From Marthasterias glacialis (Eukaryota > Echinodermata > Asteroidea > Forcipulatida > Asteriidae), in contig OU452235.1 in NCBI GenBank assembly GCA_911728455.2, positions 5,642,430-5,706,429 of the forward strand: a stretch of DNA of 64,000 bases. The letters run 5' to 3'. How positions within the stretch are numbered: the stretch's first letter is position 1; every line of letters starts with the position of its first letter. The notes under the pieces are model-generated. The model ran no database searches, was not told where the DNA came from, and saw only the letters and a program-made list of their open reading frames with translations. This document shows positions 45,382-58,533 of the stretch, piece after piece. Position numbers and translations under genes: made by a program.

Positions 45382-46316
45382 GCGTTCTTAGATAACGTCA
45401 GTCAATATAATCTGGGTTGCTGGTTGTGATGAGAGGCAACCTAGCCCAGGTAGGACGTTAGTCTCCGTTGTACTACCACTAACGTCCTGGGTATAAAGGT
45501 CTCGCTACATAGCGAAACAATTTATAACTGACTTATTTCATTGTTTTACCTGATTAAATGAGGTGAAACTTCGTCCTGGTGTTCTATGTGTGTCCTATAT
45601 TTGCAGACTGGCGGGTTCAAAAGTCTTTAAGATGCATTGGGCACACATTATTTACAAAAATAAACTGAAAATCAGAGAAAAATCAGAAATCGACGAGGCC
45701 CGTTTAGGTAGTCTCCGAGTGATACGCGCAATGCCCATGTGCAGAAGTACATAGCAACGCCGGAAGAGGGCGCGGTCTAACAGTGTGACGATTCTCATAA
45801 TTTTACATAATGTCAATCAACAACATGGTCAATGTGTGAACTCCCCCAAAGCTATTTCATCCATCCGCCGTGTTTGACTGATGTTTAATGCATGCTGTAC
45901 ACAATGTATACATTATATGCAATGTAAAGCCGCGCCCACATACCGTAATGCGCCTGCGTGTAAATCTACTTGCTATGCAGTTTAAGCATGCGCATAGAAT
46001 TTACCTCATTCGGCGAGTATAACATGTCGCGGACGATTTGTACACGTTTGCGTTTTACTTTACGTATGATTTTCACCATTTGTGAAACCATGCGCTTCAA
46101 AGATATTCAAGGAGTAGTTTAGAACATCAGGAATGTATGGACGAATTTTCAGCTTCCAAAATCAGGTAAAAATAGGGGAAAATAACTCATACAATTTTAG
46201 TCGCATTGGAGAGAAGCTTTATACCCAGGACGTCAGTGGTAGTACAACGGAGACTGACGTCCTACCTGGGCTAAGAGGCAACCCAGATTATACTGACTGA
46301 CTTTATTTAAGAACAC
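45382..46316. mobile_element. Foldback element, ~100-bp inverted ends, 935 bp
   Basis: Left arm 45382-45497 (GCGTTCTTAGATAACGTCAG ... TAACGTCCTGGGTATAAA) is the inverted counterpart of 46219-46316 (ATACCCAGGACGTCAGTGGT ... TTTAAGAACAC). One ~10-bp internal insertion lies in the left arm. The interior (~720 bp) has no open frame that matches a transposase, so the element is non-autonomous. Confidence 0.75.
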
Positions 46317-46451
46317 TAGAGTTCATCTAGTAGTAGGCATTCATGTATTTCCTTCCTCCATGATCTAGGTCACGGACTTATAATCTCTGTCGTTTATGAA
46401 GAAGGGCTAAGTGTTCCTTTGTTCCGCTTACCACTGACACAAATGAGGAGA

Positions 46452-46935
46452 ATAAATCAGATTTCCACATCGCTGTTGTACCGCTGAGACTTTCCGGAAG
46501 TTCAACAATTAAAAAAGTTAATGTATTTATGTTGTTTTGACACGGGTCAATAGATGGCAGAGATACAATTCAAAACACGTGAGAATGAAGTCAGTATCAT
46601 AAACTTATTTAAAGTGATTTCGTGACTGTTTTTTTATATCAAAAATGAGATTTCCACATCACTTTTTGTACCACTGAGACTTTCCGGTAGTTCAATAAAG
46701 AAATTAATGTAGGTCTATCTCTGCTGTTTGACACGGGCCAATAGGTGGCAGAGACGCCATTAAAAACACACGAGAATGATGTAAATATAATTAACTTATT
46801 TTTAGTGATTTCGTGACTTCGTCTAGAAAGATTTTATCAAAAAAGAGATTTCCACATTTGTTTTTGTACCACTGCATGGGACTTTCTGGTAGTTCTAAAT
46901 ATTGATTCGTTAAAATAAACGATGAAGTAAGTTGT
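46452..46935. repeat. ~190-bp tandem repeat, three units
   Basis: GAGATTTCCACATC... TTGTACCACTGAGACTTTCC GG(A/T)AGTTC starts at about 46463, 46646 and 46845. Units 1 and 2 also share GACACGGG(T/C)CAATAG(A/G)TG and TGGCAGAGA. A G run follows at 46995-47013. Confidence 0.75.
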
Positions 46936-47078
46936 ACATTAACATTTTTAATTGATTTCGTGACTTCATCCACAGCTAATGCTCTGGGCAGGCCGGGGGG
47001 GGGGGGGGGGGGGCGAAAAGCAGTTTCCCAAAAGTGAACTTGAAGACAAGTCGTTAAAATGTTTGTCACGGTGGTAGC

Positions 47079-47320
47079 CTAAAGCCCTAGTTCAACATTG
47101 GTAATGAAAGAAAAACAAATGTTAACAGATTTACATTTACCTTATAAAGGTAATGACGGTAGAAAACCTTTCTTGAAATAGTTCTGCCGAAAGTGTTATC
47201 GCTTTTGAATAATAAATTAAACAAAAACCAACCTTAATTTGCGTCTCATGTGACATGCACCCAAAGTCTGCATAAGAATGCGTTCAAAAATGCTGAATTC
47301 ATTTTTACCTTTTTGTCGCA
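47079..47320 (-). mobile_element. MITE family C, copy 4, inverted
   Basis: TAAAGCCCTAGTTCAACATT then GGTAA, CTTATAAAGGTAATGACGGT, TTCTTGAAATA and GCTGAATTC correspond to the reverse complement of the copies at 43639 and 36965. Confidence 0.65.
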
Positions 47321-47512
47321 AATGTTTCTTTATTTTCCTGTTGGATTTCCAACGGATTTTGTATGCAAGATGTGGGCGGTTCGGTTTATTTGATGGCCAA
47401 TAACAGGCTCGTAGCTTTGACCACAGAGCAGGGACTTTGGCCCCTAAATTTGTCAACTTTGTAGGCCTAATTGAAACAAAAGGGGGACTTAAGGACTTCT
47501 TCCAATTGGGCT

Positions 47513-47990
47513 CAGAGGTCGGCTATCGAAACAAAGTTGACCATTAATAACAGAACAGCCCAGACACGATAATTAAGAAACACAGTGTGGGACAGGCCAC
47601 TGGGTATTTTTCCCTGAAGAAAACGTTTTCTTACATAAATATAATTTAAAGCTGAAACTTGACAATTAATTCTATTTACTCTTCCACAATTTTGATAAGA
47701 ACTGGATTTTTAAACATCGGCTATTCTGAATTGCTCCATGTATAAAACAAAGACTCAATTGGGTGATTAAAAAGTCCTAAATGAAAAATGTACGTTCTGG
47801 GAATGCGCGAAATTTAATTTGGGCTTTTTGAAAATGCGCAATTGAACATTGCGCATTTTCAGAATGCGCAAAATTGATTTGCGCATTTTGAAAATGCGCA
47901 AAAATGAATTTGCGCCAATTGGTCTGCTTTTAAAAAAGTGTTTTCAAACTTCAAAAATGCTAGATTCTAGGAATCTTTCAACTGCTGATA
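47513..47990 (+). repeat. Repeat R, uninterrupted copy
   Basis: Contains ATCGAAACAAAGTTGACCAT, AGGCCACTGG, GAATTGCTCCATGTATAAAA, GACTCAATTGGGTG, then GGGAATGCGC and several AATGCGCAAA(A/T) units, ending AAAATGCTAGATTCTAGGAA. It aligns with 48613-48866 plus 49837-50098 and therefore gives the empty target of the MITE that lies between those segments. Confidence 0.75.
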
Positions 47991-48866
47991 CTCATTACAG
48001 TCAGTGGCGGATAAGGGATTTGTGTATTTAGGTGGAAGAATTGATTTTTTTGCTGTGGATAGATTACACATGATCCTCGCATTATGACAGGGTTAAGTTC
48101 GATTCATACTCGCTGCGTTTTCACTGCTTACGCAGCGCGCGGACCCATTTCGCACAATGAAGAGCAGTGCCTAATCATACTGCGCTTCTGCGTCCGCGTT
48201 TTTTAAAAATGAAAAAGAGGTCGTACACACACTTATCGGATGCGTAGTTGGACAAATTGAAATATTTTAACAGTTGTCGGATATCGTATTATTATGCAGT
48301 GTCAGTAAATAAGAGAATGAAATTCCCCTTTTCACTTCTTTGCTGATTCAAAAGACGAATATACTATCGTCGCGTTTTTGGTTTTGTTTGACGTCGATGG
48401 TGAGCCAGACAAAATGACAAAAGGAAAGTTTACTCAATTCCATCCATTTTCTTTAATCAACCAATGATACAGAAAAAGGATGATTGTATTATGCACCGTC
48501 GTATGTATACGATTTTTCAAAGAAAGTATGAAGGCATGTTAACGCGTGCGATTCTGCACCCCGCGAAATCTATTTTTTTTTTATATATATTTTGAAGATG
48601 TATGAACGTTAAACCAGAGATCGGCTATCAAAACAAGGTTGACTATTAAATTAATAATGTAACACAGAGCGGACACGATAATCAAGAAACACGATGTGGA
48701 AGAGGCCACTGGATATTTTTCCCTTTTAAAAAACGTTTTTGCACCATTATAATTGAAAACTGAAATGTGATATTTATTTCTTTTGACTCTTACAATTTTG
48801 ATAAAAACCTGATTTGTTTAAGCATCGGATTAATCTGAATTGCTCCAGGTATAAAATAAAGACAAT

Positions 48867-49836
48867 AGACCGATTGCGTGACCCACGTCACGTGACCTGT
48901 AGTGGTTATTGAATGTAAAGAAACACGATGTCCTCCATAGGAAAGTGCGGCACGGTACATGGGTACAGCAGTGTTGTAGGTCTCCCCACCGGTCTCTCTC
49001 TAGAGACCGGTCTCCCCACCAGTTCTGCCGATCTCGCGTCTCGGTCTCCCCCTTGATCTCGAACTGTTGGATCTCGACTACAACACTGGTACATAGTACA
49101 TCCTCTCCACATAAATGGTCAAATGACCAATTTCCCTTTGACATAAAAGAGTTGATGTGATATTCGATAGCATTGTTTCATTTGATCAATACATGATTGT
49201 TGCATTTTGTTTATTCGATCGAAGCTTTTCTTTGTCGAAATTTGTAAAAAAATATTCCAGAGTTTGTACCAGAGACCTTCGAGTGGCTGAATAAAGCCAG
49301 CATAAGAACACTTCCAGCAAGTTTTGTAATTTATACAAGGAACGTTATGTTCACGATATTGTACTTCTGGTTGCACTATCGACGGAACGTTTGAACCAGA
49401 CGAACGCAATCAGGCACTTTTCAACACAAAAATTTCACAGTTTTGAAGCTGAAATCATCCAAAGAAAAGGCTTTCCAAAACTGTGTGATTCCTTTGCCTA
49501 TTTGAAATTCTGCAAGGCCATGTATAAATGTTCACTTTCCAACGTTGTTTATCCTGTTTTTACAGTGATTTAAGAATACATTACAAACAAATTGACAGGC
49601 AGTTGGCTACATCGTCGACGCAATACTCGAAAATAAACCTCTTTTGTAGTAGAATACTGGTAGTTTATGTAACAGTTATGTGATAAAAATCAATGTCACG
49701 AAATCCAACTTTGATAAAAGGGCTTTTAACTTCATTATTATTACCAAAAGCCGACTGTTGATGTGAAATTGTCGGTCACAGCATGTATTTACACGTAAAT
49801 TGCCATCAACTGAGATGCCGTTGCACCCAATCGGTC
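48867..49836. mobile_element. MITE family B, copy 2 (~970 bp)
   Basis: AGACCGATTGCGTGACCCAC at the left and CACCCAATCGGTC at the right. The body matches 38183-38812 (CCTCCATAGG, TTTATTCGATCGAAGC, GTACCAGAGACCTTCGAGTG, GCCGACTGTTGATGTGA). Flanked by AAT on both sides at a site that is intact in 47513-47990. Confidence 0.8.
48969..49088. mobile_element. 120-bp hAT-like mini-element nested in the family B MITE
   Basis: CAGTGTTGTAGG ... CTACAACACTG, with flanks GGGTACAG / GTACATAG. It is missing from the other family B copy. The interior is rich in GGTCTC and GAGACC (CCGGTCTCTCTCTAGAGACC is nearly palindromic). Same terminal sequence as the elements at 34467 and 57921. Confidence 0.65.
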
Positions 49837-50098
49837 AATTGGATGTTTAAAAAATTTGATGTGCAAAAAGATTTTTAAAAAATGTACATTTTGGGAATGC
49901 GCAAAATTTCACTTGCGCTTTTTGAAAATGCACAAAATAAGTTTGCGCTTTTTGAAATGCGCAAAGTTAGTTTGCGCGTTTTGAAAATGCGTTAAAAAGA
50001 AATTTACCCTTGTGGAAAGTAGTACAGGTACTATCAAAAAGTGTTTTCATACTGTACAAAAATGCTAGATTCTACGAATCTTTCAAATCCTGATATTA

Positions 50099-53000
50099 TT
50101 CGAGAAGGGAATCATTCAAGGCACATTTGTAATTTATTTAACATTTGTAATTTATTTAACATATTATATTATAAGTAAATGGATTTTTTCAGGCAGCCCC
50201 ATACGTCTTAGTTGTATCTTTCTCAACATGTGTAAACGTTGTAATTAACAGGCCGTGATTGACGTGGTAGTGAGGAGCCGTTATGCCAGCCAAGAAGCAA
50301 TGACGATTTTTTGTTTTAGTGACAGCAAAATTAGCTCCGCCTTGTATTTTGGCAAGTACAGAAGCATCATGGTGCGACAACGAATAGTTATACACACTGT
50401 GTACTGTATACGCGCTGCACATCGTGTGGTGGAGTTTTTGGCAAACAAATATAGGAAAATGCGACCAAACCGTTCCGTTCGGCCGGCGCACCTTGATCAA
50501 GCCGGCGGTGTCTGAAAATGACTGAATCCATGAAGCCATGCCTCATATTTGTAAGTAAGTTTTCCAACTATTTCTGTAAAACAAAAGTTTGAAAGGTGAA
50601 TGTTTTTAGGGACTGTTGAAAAATGGTCCTATTTCGTGCGCTATGATTGATGAATTCCAATTTTATAGGGGTGTTTTGCTCACAAGCCCAGAGTGGTTTT
50701 TTTTGCACATTTGTGCTCATTTCAAATTAGAGGTGTGGGGGACATCAAAAACTCATCAGCTGACGTCCCGAAAAGTGAATAGAAAAATATTTTGGGTGTA
50801 CAGAAATGAAATATTTCTTTATTTTTGTTCAAATATTATATGAGAAATTTGTAATATTTAATTTGGTTGCTATATGCACATTATTAGTTTAGTGTGTCTT
50901 TAAAATATTCTGTATAACGATTATACCGCTATCGGATTTTTCGAATCCACTTATGTAGGCGTTCCTTTCCCCCCCCCCCCTTTTTAAGGTTCCCATTTCC
51001 GACAGACCCTATTTTTGGTTTCAAAACAAAATTAAAAAAACAAACAACTTCATTTTTCACCACCGATCCTGTTTCGAAGTCCCCTGAGAAAAAAAGAAGA
51101 AAAAGTTACACAAATAGTATAAACAAAATCAGCCAAAGTCTAAGCGCACTTTGCGTAAAACCGCTACATATAATACCAAACAACAGCCCGTAGTGGTGCT
51201 TGTTGCTGCATTCTTTGACGAGTACATTCGTGTGGTTTTTCGACGAATTTAGCTTTCCCCGTTGTAAAAAAAAAATCCGCCCACATTTTCGCCCAATAAC
51301 CATGTTGAGATGAAGCTGTTTTATTTCGAAGAGCCTCTTATGACAGCAGGCGATTAGACTTCATGTAACCCATAGAGGGCGCTATACAGGTATCGCCCAA
51401 GACATCAACAACAAAATATGGACGGCCGTCACCGCAAAAAACCCCAGCAACATAATGATTTATAAATGGCAGATCTGTGCCAACACTTAATGTATTTTGT
51501 GATACAGTAATGGTACTTTAATTCAATTTTTGCTTATTGAATTTTTTTTTATTAAGATCGGTGCGTATAGTCGTCATAAAAAGTCACTAATTTTCAAAAC
51601 AATTTTTTCAAGTTTTGTTTAGTGCCAACAACCCACCATTCCTACAGTACAATATTATAATTCTGAAGCACCGTTGTCGTTACTCCTTGTCGTAATTTTG
51701 TTTACATGAATAATGTAATATTACTAACTGCATTATACCACGTTTCCATGAGAAGTGTATAGTTATGGTGTGACTTAGGATTTTGTTTCCCCCACTTGTC
51801 CCCCAAACGGCGAATTGTGTAGAAATTGAATCGTCTGATAGCGCCCTCTTTTGACTCAACTTACTAAAGCCCATGTTAATTTACCGTTTGGGGGACACAC
51901 ACCTGGGGATCAAACTCGCCCTTGATAGTGGCACTTGCTGTCTCGGGTTAGCCACTATCTTGACGTCACGAGCTACTCGTAGGACACGGGAGAGAGACCT
52001 GGACGCACACATTAATGCGTCAAGTATAGCTTCCCCTGCCAAGTCAGCCCAGGTCGCCATGGGTCGCACATGCGTGGCTTGACCGGTGACGTTGCGAAGC
52101 TACACTCAAACGCGCCCCAAGTAGTATGCTGCGATTTAATGGATTTGATTGCCTTGAAATCGTTCAGACCAAAATATCATACCGAAATCCTCATAATCCT
52201 CGTTAAATAAAAAGCAATGATGGAATCAGCTTCCCCAGGTCGCGCCGCAAGTAATAAATGTGTGACTTGCCCAGGGTAATGTCGGGGACGTGTCCTCGAA
52301 CGCAATCATCCATAAAAAAATATTTAAAAAAAAAGAATTTGAGAAAAAAAGGTTAAGTTTTAAATTAACATGACAAAAACCCGTTTGTGCTCAATACAGC
52401 AATCTGATTTCAATATAAAACATGAGAAACAACGAACAGCGCTTTTTGACATGATTTTATGAGCTACTTAAGACAGCAACAACAGGAGTTATTTTCTTTG
52501 TAATTTTATTTTTACCAGACCGACCGACCCTAATTCCAACTAGAAAAAAATAAAATGGGGAAGCCATAATAATTAAAAAGGGACTCCTGTATCTTGTTTC
52601 CCGTAAAAACAGTAAGTTATATCAATGCTTCTCCTTCTATGTTATGTCGACGTGATGACATCATAAATGGAAGTGGCATGTGTCAGTGACCGGGGAAGCT
52701 GAGATGGGGAGAAGGGGGGGGGGGTGTCTTACTCAACACAGGACATGACTCATTCCAGAGCCCTGGTTCGGAGACAGATTAAGGCACGTATTTTTTAAGG
52801 GTGAACGTTGACAATTTAGATCAAGTCCGTGCGTTGCCGTTGATCCCCCAAGATGTTTACCATTAGAACAATCGAGACGTGCCCTTGATGTGGACGTGAC
52901 GTCATATTCAGCTCGCCGTGGTGATTGGCTGATTGGTCATCTTTGAGATGACGTCAGGGTATGGACCAATGCTGTGTGATTCTCAGAACTCGAAAATGTG

Positions 53001-53477
53001 GTCGTTTTTTTTTCAATGCTAGTTCAAGGTTCAGAATGTGTTAATCAAGTTGCCCATCGGTACTAATTATAACATGTTTTTGTCATTGAGGTTTACTCCC
53101 ATGATTGTCTTCATCCTGACATTCCAGTACACGGAATATAGAATTTGAGGATTCCAAAATCTGACCTTTTTTTCCAAGCAGGCAGAAAGTCTTTAGCTTT
53201 TAATCCAATGTTGACCTTCTTCGGGGGCATCATAACGGCAAAACACTTTTAACAAGACCAAACTGGAAGTAGTCAATGATAAAGGATTGTTGAAATTACT
53301 CCAAAAGAACAGGAAAAAATAATGAGCAAAATATAATTAAGCTTCAAGTATAGACTAATCCGAGTAGCTTGTTCATGGGCATTAACACTGCTGCAGCTAT
53401 GGCCGCCGCACGCGTGCGTCGACGCACACGCACTGTGAATCCTTCATGCTGATCGGTACTATGCGCGGCTCACGCGC
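50099..53477. other. No gene recognised
   Basis: Mostly AT-rich intergenic sequence. A GC-richer segment at 51880-52110 has open frames on both strands but no recognised protein or splice context. C and G homopolymers occur at 50971-50980 and 52718-52726. Confidence 0.4.
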
Positions 53478-53610
53478 TACACTCTAAAAACTAACTTACT
53501 AAAAACAGCGTGAATTAGTCATATTTGACCACATTTTGACTAAAATTAGTCAAAAATGCTCTAAAATTACTAATTAATGCTGTTTTGACTAACTTTAGTT
53601 TTACAGTGTA
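53478..53610. mobile_element. Short MITE ending TACACTCTAAAAACTA / TTAGTTTTACAGTGTA
   Basis: Inverted ends bound a 133-bp AT-rich interior with repeated TAGTCA/TGACTA strings (AAAATTAGTCAAAAATG). Confidence 0.6.
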
Positions 53611-54462
53611 TTGTCTAGCTGCGGTGGTGTAATAAGCCACCATAAACGAGCGCTGTTCAGATTAGTGTCTAAAACATTGAGCTCATGGTAGACAACCTTG
53701 CTTCGCATGTTTTGAGTATTCATTGCAGGTATTAACTTCGTTGGACCTTTTCGAGAGCATGTAGCTTTGACTTCGAAGCATCTTTAAAAACATTGATTGG
53801 TTATTAAACTGCTAAGACAAAGGATAGATTCATAGATGATTTGTATGCATTACTCGTTTCTTTTATAAATCTGACTGTATTCTCGTTGAGACCTTGCCGG
53901 ATGTGAATCACGAACCGCCGGGTTGCTTGAAGAGCGGTGGTGCAGTGAGCAAGCAACAAGGCTTAGTGTGTGCGGTCCGCGACTGAGCCAGGGCATCTAC
54001 CCGGCCAATACGCGTCTCAGCTTCAGTCATAACCCACTCCGCAAGGGATGACAACGCAAGCACGCTGCTGCTGTATGCGGCTAGTCGCAGGACCATTTTA
54101 TTTATTTACTCCATCAGCCGGTCGTCTTAACAAGAACCTCGGGAATGAAGTCTTAACCTTCATGATTTGAACCCTTGTGTGTTCACTACTCTAGAGCTGA
54201 ATTTCATTCGAAAAATTTCGCTGGATGTGAAGCTTATTTTGACGTGCCCTCTCCCAGCTACAAGAGGCAGTTTCAACATCAGTGTATAGGCAGATTGTAA
54301 TCTCGACATTTGGTAGAGTTTGTACGGCCATTGTCTAAGACAATCCTAAAAGCAATTCAATTACCTCTTCAAGTGGAAACTATAAAATGCACATTTCGCA
54401 ATTGAACAAGAACCATGTTAGCTGTGTGTTTATTCATCAATGTGGCTATGAATCGCCGAAGT

Positions 54463-54622
54463 GGTGAAGTTACAACTTGGTCACTGAGCCATACTCGTGT
54501 AGAGGTTGACTCTGGCAGAAATCCAGATTTGTGGATCTCGGTGAGGTGAAGTAGAACTTGGTCACTGAGACAGAAAATAATCAGATAGAGCTATCCCTGG
54601 CAGCAATCCAGATTTGAACTGT
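54463..54622. repeat. Two-copy ~88-bp tandem repeat
   Basis: GTGAAGTTACAACTTGGTCA CTGAG ... CTGGCAGAAATCCAGATTTG recurs as GTGAAGTAGAACTTGGTCAC TGAG ... CTGGCAGCAATCCAGATTTG. The rest of 53611-55690 has no recognisable gene. Confidence 0.65.
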
Positions 54623-55689
54623 TTACACCACGACCAGCTTTTCAGATCAACTCGTTCGGCTATTTCTAAAGTCAAGAACTCGCCTCGTCACCGAAGAGTG
54701 ATGAAGCTGTGAGGCTTTCGGAAGCCAGACTTCTGGTCCAATAAAGGACAAGCCAGTATAAAAAGTGGAATCCAGAACAGCGTGGAAGTTTGACCTATGC
54801 TTAGAGACGGGTGGATTTGGAGTTTACTGGGCCCCGCGTCGGCAGTTTCACGACCTCTTATAGAAAAGTCTGCTCTTTCAGAACAAACAAACTTCTTCAC
54901 AGGTATCTTCAAGAAAAACTGCATCTACATGTGATTTGCATCTGCTCACTAAAGCAGCACCTACATGGGAGCTCAGTAGACTTCATATTTTTATTTCTTT
55001 TATGATTTGGACGCAATGGTAGTAAGTCCAGAACTAAGGCAAAAGTACCAATGAATTGAGATGTTGCTGATGCATAAACGACTTCTTGGAAACATATAGT
55101 TCAGCTTACCAAGAGGAATTATATTTTCTGGTCGATACAGAGGAGAAGGTCCTTAACAGGTGAGTAGGCTTCCAATAGTTTACAATTCCTAAAATACAAC
55201 AGAATTGTACCGTAGCTATGCGGTCGGACACCAAATCTTGAGGGTATGATTTTAAAAGTTCAACTCCAATAAGAGATACTCACTGATGTAAAATTAATGT
55301 ATACCAGCAACATTGTACAAAAAGCTTGATGTAGAATAACAAAGAAACTAGATTATTCGGTGACTTTCATCTCCAAAGATTTTCAAAGAGCAATCAACAT
55401 GTTCAATTCTGAGCGTAAATTTAACTCCTCTATCCGTGGTCAATTTTAAAAACTGCGCGTCCGATTTGGTTTTGCGTTTTCTATCGGATCTAACCATGGA
55501 AATTAGTAATTGACGTTGTTATGATAAAACAAAATCACAAATAAGTTTCACAACTGGGAACGCTGGCCATTGTGCATTGTTCTTTGTCAAAAATGTAAAC
55601 AAATAAAGGAAAGAAGAAGAAGAAGGGGAAAAAAAACTAAATCTGCAATGTGTAACTAGAACGCGTATGCATCCTGTAAATGCAGCCCG

Positions 55690-56055
55690 GGATCAAAATG
55701 TATGTCCAACCCAGTACCTTGTAGCCCGACTGAAGTCCCGGCTACAATTTCATGAAGCTACACTCACGTACCCAATGTAACCCCAACCCGGTACTTCAAA
55801 TGTATCCCTACCCAAAATGTAGCCCAAACCCTGCACCTAAATGTAGCCCTACCCTTAAATGTAGCCCGAACCCTGTGCCTTTATGTATCCCTACCCAAAA
55901 GGTAGCCCAAACCTGCCCCTAAATGTATCCCTGCCCTAAATATAGCCCAAACTCTGTACCTAAATGTAGCCCTACCCTAAATGTAGCCAGAACCATGTAC
56001 CTAAACGTAACCCGGCCCCAAATGTAGCCCAACCCGTGAACCTAAAAATGTAGTC
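55690..56055 (+). repeat. AATGTAGCCC(T/A)ACCC tandem repeat
   Basis: About a dozen alternating units of AAATGTAGCCCTACCC and AAATGTAGCCCGAACCCTGT then ACCT, ~20 or ~40 bp periodicity. It resembles a satellite-like minisatellite, not coding. Confidence 0.75.
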
Positions 56056-57920
56056 CAATTTAAGTCCCGTCTACAATAGAGAAAGCACTGACGCACATTT
56101 CAAAACTACAATGTTATATACACCAGAAGGGCTTTCTTCGTAAAGGTCATAATAAGGTATTCATAAAAATGTCATGCTCATTGTGAACTAATTCAACTGA
56201 ATCTTTCCCAGGGACTGTTTTGGAATGCTTCTTGATCTTGGAAATGTTTGGACGCTTTCGTAACCTTTCGAATTGAGTGACCTTTACTCGTTGATAACAT
56301 TTCCCCATGCTGGGTATCACCGGAATAAATCTTAAATTTCTGTCTTGTAGAAAGCTTCAACAACGGGGAAATAATGATTACCTCGGTGTCCTAGCCCACT
56401 CACTCCCCTTATTGATCCATCGCCACAACTGGGTGATCTGGTCTGCCTTAAGGGTACTTCCCCTATCCCCATGACCTCACCGTGATTCGCGCGCTGCAGT
56501 GAGCCTGGTGCCAAGACCCATCCAGCCCGGCACCCATCACGATGATCCCCGCTGGTCAGCAGGAAATCCCCGGTGTTCCGTTTTTTCAAAGTGGGATCAA
56601 TTTCACCACTGGCGGCCTTTTATTAACTACTGATTGTGAAACGGATACATTTTATGCTTTAATGCGCATTGGGAGATTAGTTTCGGATAATCCCGGATTA
56701 TTTCGGGTGTTTAGGAAATTCGCTGACGGTTATTGCAATATTTTGGGCCATTTTTTGGAACGATGCAGTCTGCTGATCTGCTTCCTACGTTGTAACACGC
56801 TGATGTTTTTTTGTTTTGTTTTTTGTTTTGTTTTTTGCTTTGGATTTGTCTGCGTATATGTGTAGAAGGTGCGCCGATTTTGTTTTCCATAGACTAGCGT
56901 AAGTCCTTTCTCGTGAAAAGATAAAAGCCAGCAAGTTTTAATCACAGAGGCTGAATTACATCCTCAATATTTCAAGTTCCAATTTAATCATGAGCGGTTC
57001 AAGTTCCTGGTTCGAAATTCATCACAGACCACAGGAGGAAACAAGAAACCTTTACACAGGGGGGAATAAGTGGCAGGTTTTCCCTCCAGGATTTCAGAGA
57101 GCCACCCGAAACCTCCGCAAGTCTAATCATTATTTCACGCTAGAAACATGGGTTTATTGCGAAGCCACAATGTGTTGAAAACTCGCCTCAGCTTTTGAAG
57201 CAATTACCAGTCCGCCCGATTTGTTGAGCCGATAAGGCATGGTGTGATGACATGCACAGTAATGTAATAAGCTAGCAATCTCCCGCCTTGAACTCACCGG
57301 GGAGGCGTCGGGGTACAAGGCCCCCTGTTTCTCGAGACGGTTGCTCGGCCGCGCGAAAAGAAACACATTTCCTCGAATCAATTATTTCAGTCATACCGAG
57401 GATGGAAAACAAAACGTGCAAGATGCAGCAAATGACGTCATCACTGTAAAAAGAAAATGAACTCGTGAAACATTTTTGGACAAAATGTTGTGACAGCTTA
57501 TGGACCTATATATTGGCAAACAGTTTTGTGAGTGCCATTGTCCCGAAACGTCACTCATGACGTATTTTTTGCCCTGGCATTCATCCCATGCGTGTTAGCC
57601 TCAACTCAAGGCCTGTGTGACAACCCACACGTCCAGCTCGTTCGCCACTTCGCACCCAGTGGCGTTTCTGTAGTACCCTCCGGAACGCCAGACGAGTTTG
57701 CTTCAACGTCTCATCGGTTATACAGGAGAGTGGTGGGAAAGAGACGCAGGATATCTCTGACACTGTTAGTTTTGACTTTTGTTACTAACAGGGTAGTTCT
57801 GCGTCGCCCCCACCCCCCCCCCACCCCCCATTCATGAGCGATGTGTTGGGTACGGAGGGGACTGAATGATCCGTGCTATGGCCCGGCAGAGACCCCCACA
57901 GATAGACTTTTGGATGGTTC
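56056..57920. other. No gene recognised
   Basis: Contains a few open frames of ~70-107 codons without recognisable motifs, e.g. plus strand at 57532-57837. No splice-consistent gene found. Confidence 0.35.
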
Positions 57921-58533
57921 CGGTGTTAGTACTCGTATTCGATACTGGCACTCGAGTACTACTCGAGTACCGTTTTGTTGGTACTGGTACTCGTACTCGC
58001 ACTCGGCAATTAGAATGCTCAAACTCGAAGTTCTTACTCAATACCCGACTGAAAAATAATCTGAACTCGAAGTCACGCACTTGATACTCGACTGAACAAT
58101 TCGGATTTGATTTTAAGTACTCGTATTAAAAAAAAATCTGTTTATACCTGATATTGCAGTATTTGCCGTGAAGTTTGCTACAATCAGGCAATTTTAACTG
58201 AAATTGCTCCCTCTACAAATATCTGTGCCCCCGCCCATTTTACCACCCTTCAAAAAAGATGCTAGATACGCCGCTGGTTGGACTCGGTACTCGGACATCC
58301 GAACACTCGGTATTCGGACAAATGGACTCATAGTCGATAGCCCCACTACTCGTACTCGACTACTACTCGGCCGCCCTAGTACTCGCTATTCGGTCACTTT
58401 TAATCGTACTCGATGGTCCAAGTATTCGATACTCGAGTACTACTCAGCCACCCTAGTACTCGGTAGTACTACTCGGCCACCCCAGTCGTCAGTACTCGAT
58501 ACCGTACTCGACTAAAAAGTATTGACAACACTG
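57921..58533. mobile_element. hAT-like TACTCGAGTA element, second large copy
   Basis: Starts CGGTGTTAGTACTCG and ends CAACACTG, with flanks GATGGTTC / GGTAGTTC (6 of 8 identical). The interior has ACTCGAGTACTACTCGAGTA blocks at both sides and a foreign middle (about 58145-58265) from the GTGAAGTTTGCTACAATCAG repeat family. A C run follows at 58652-58670. Confidence 0.65.

Larger units (their letters stand above)
48613..50098 (+). repeat. Repeat R, second copy, split by a family B MITE
   Basis: The left part 48613-48866 and right part 49837-50098 align consecutively with 47513-47990, including GAATTGCTCCAGGTATAAAA before the break and AATTGGATG ... AATGCGCAAA ... AATGCTAGATTCTACGAATC after it. 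Confidence 0.75.

Noticed and set aside
51880-52110. GC-richer segment with open frames on both strands
   Set aside because: No recognised motif, no phase-consistent splice partners; could be an exon or a CpG-rich element but cannot be supported.
57532-57837. 101-codon plus-strand open frame
   Set aside because: No domain signature, ends in a C-run low-complexity tract, and no splice context.
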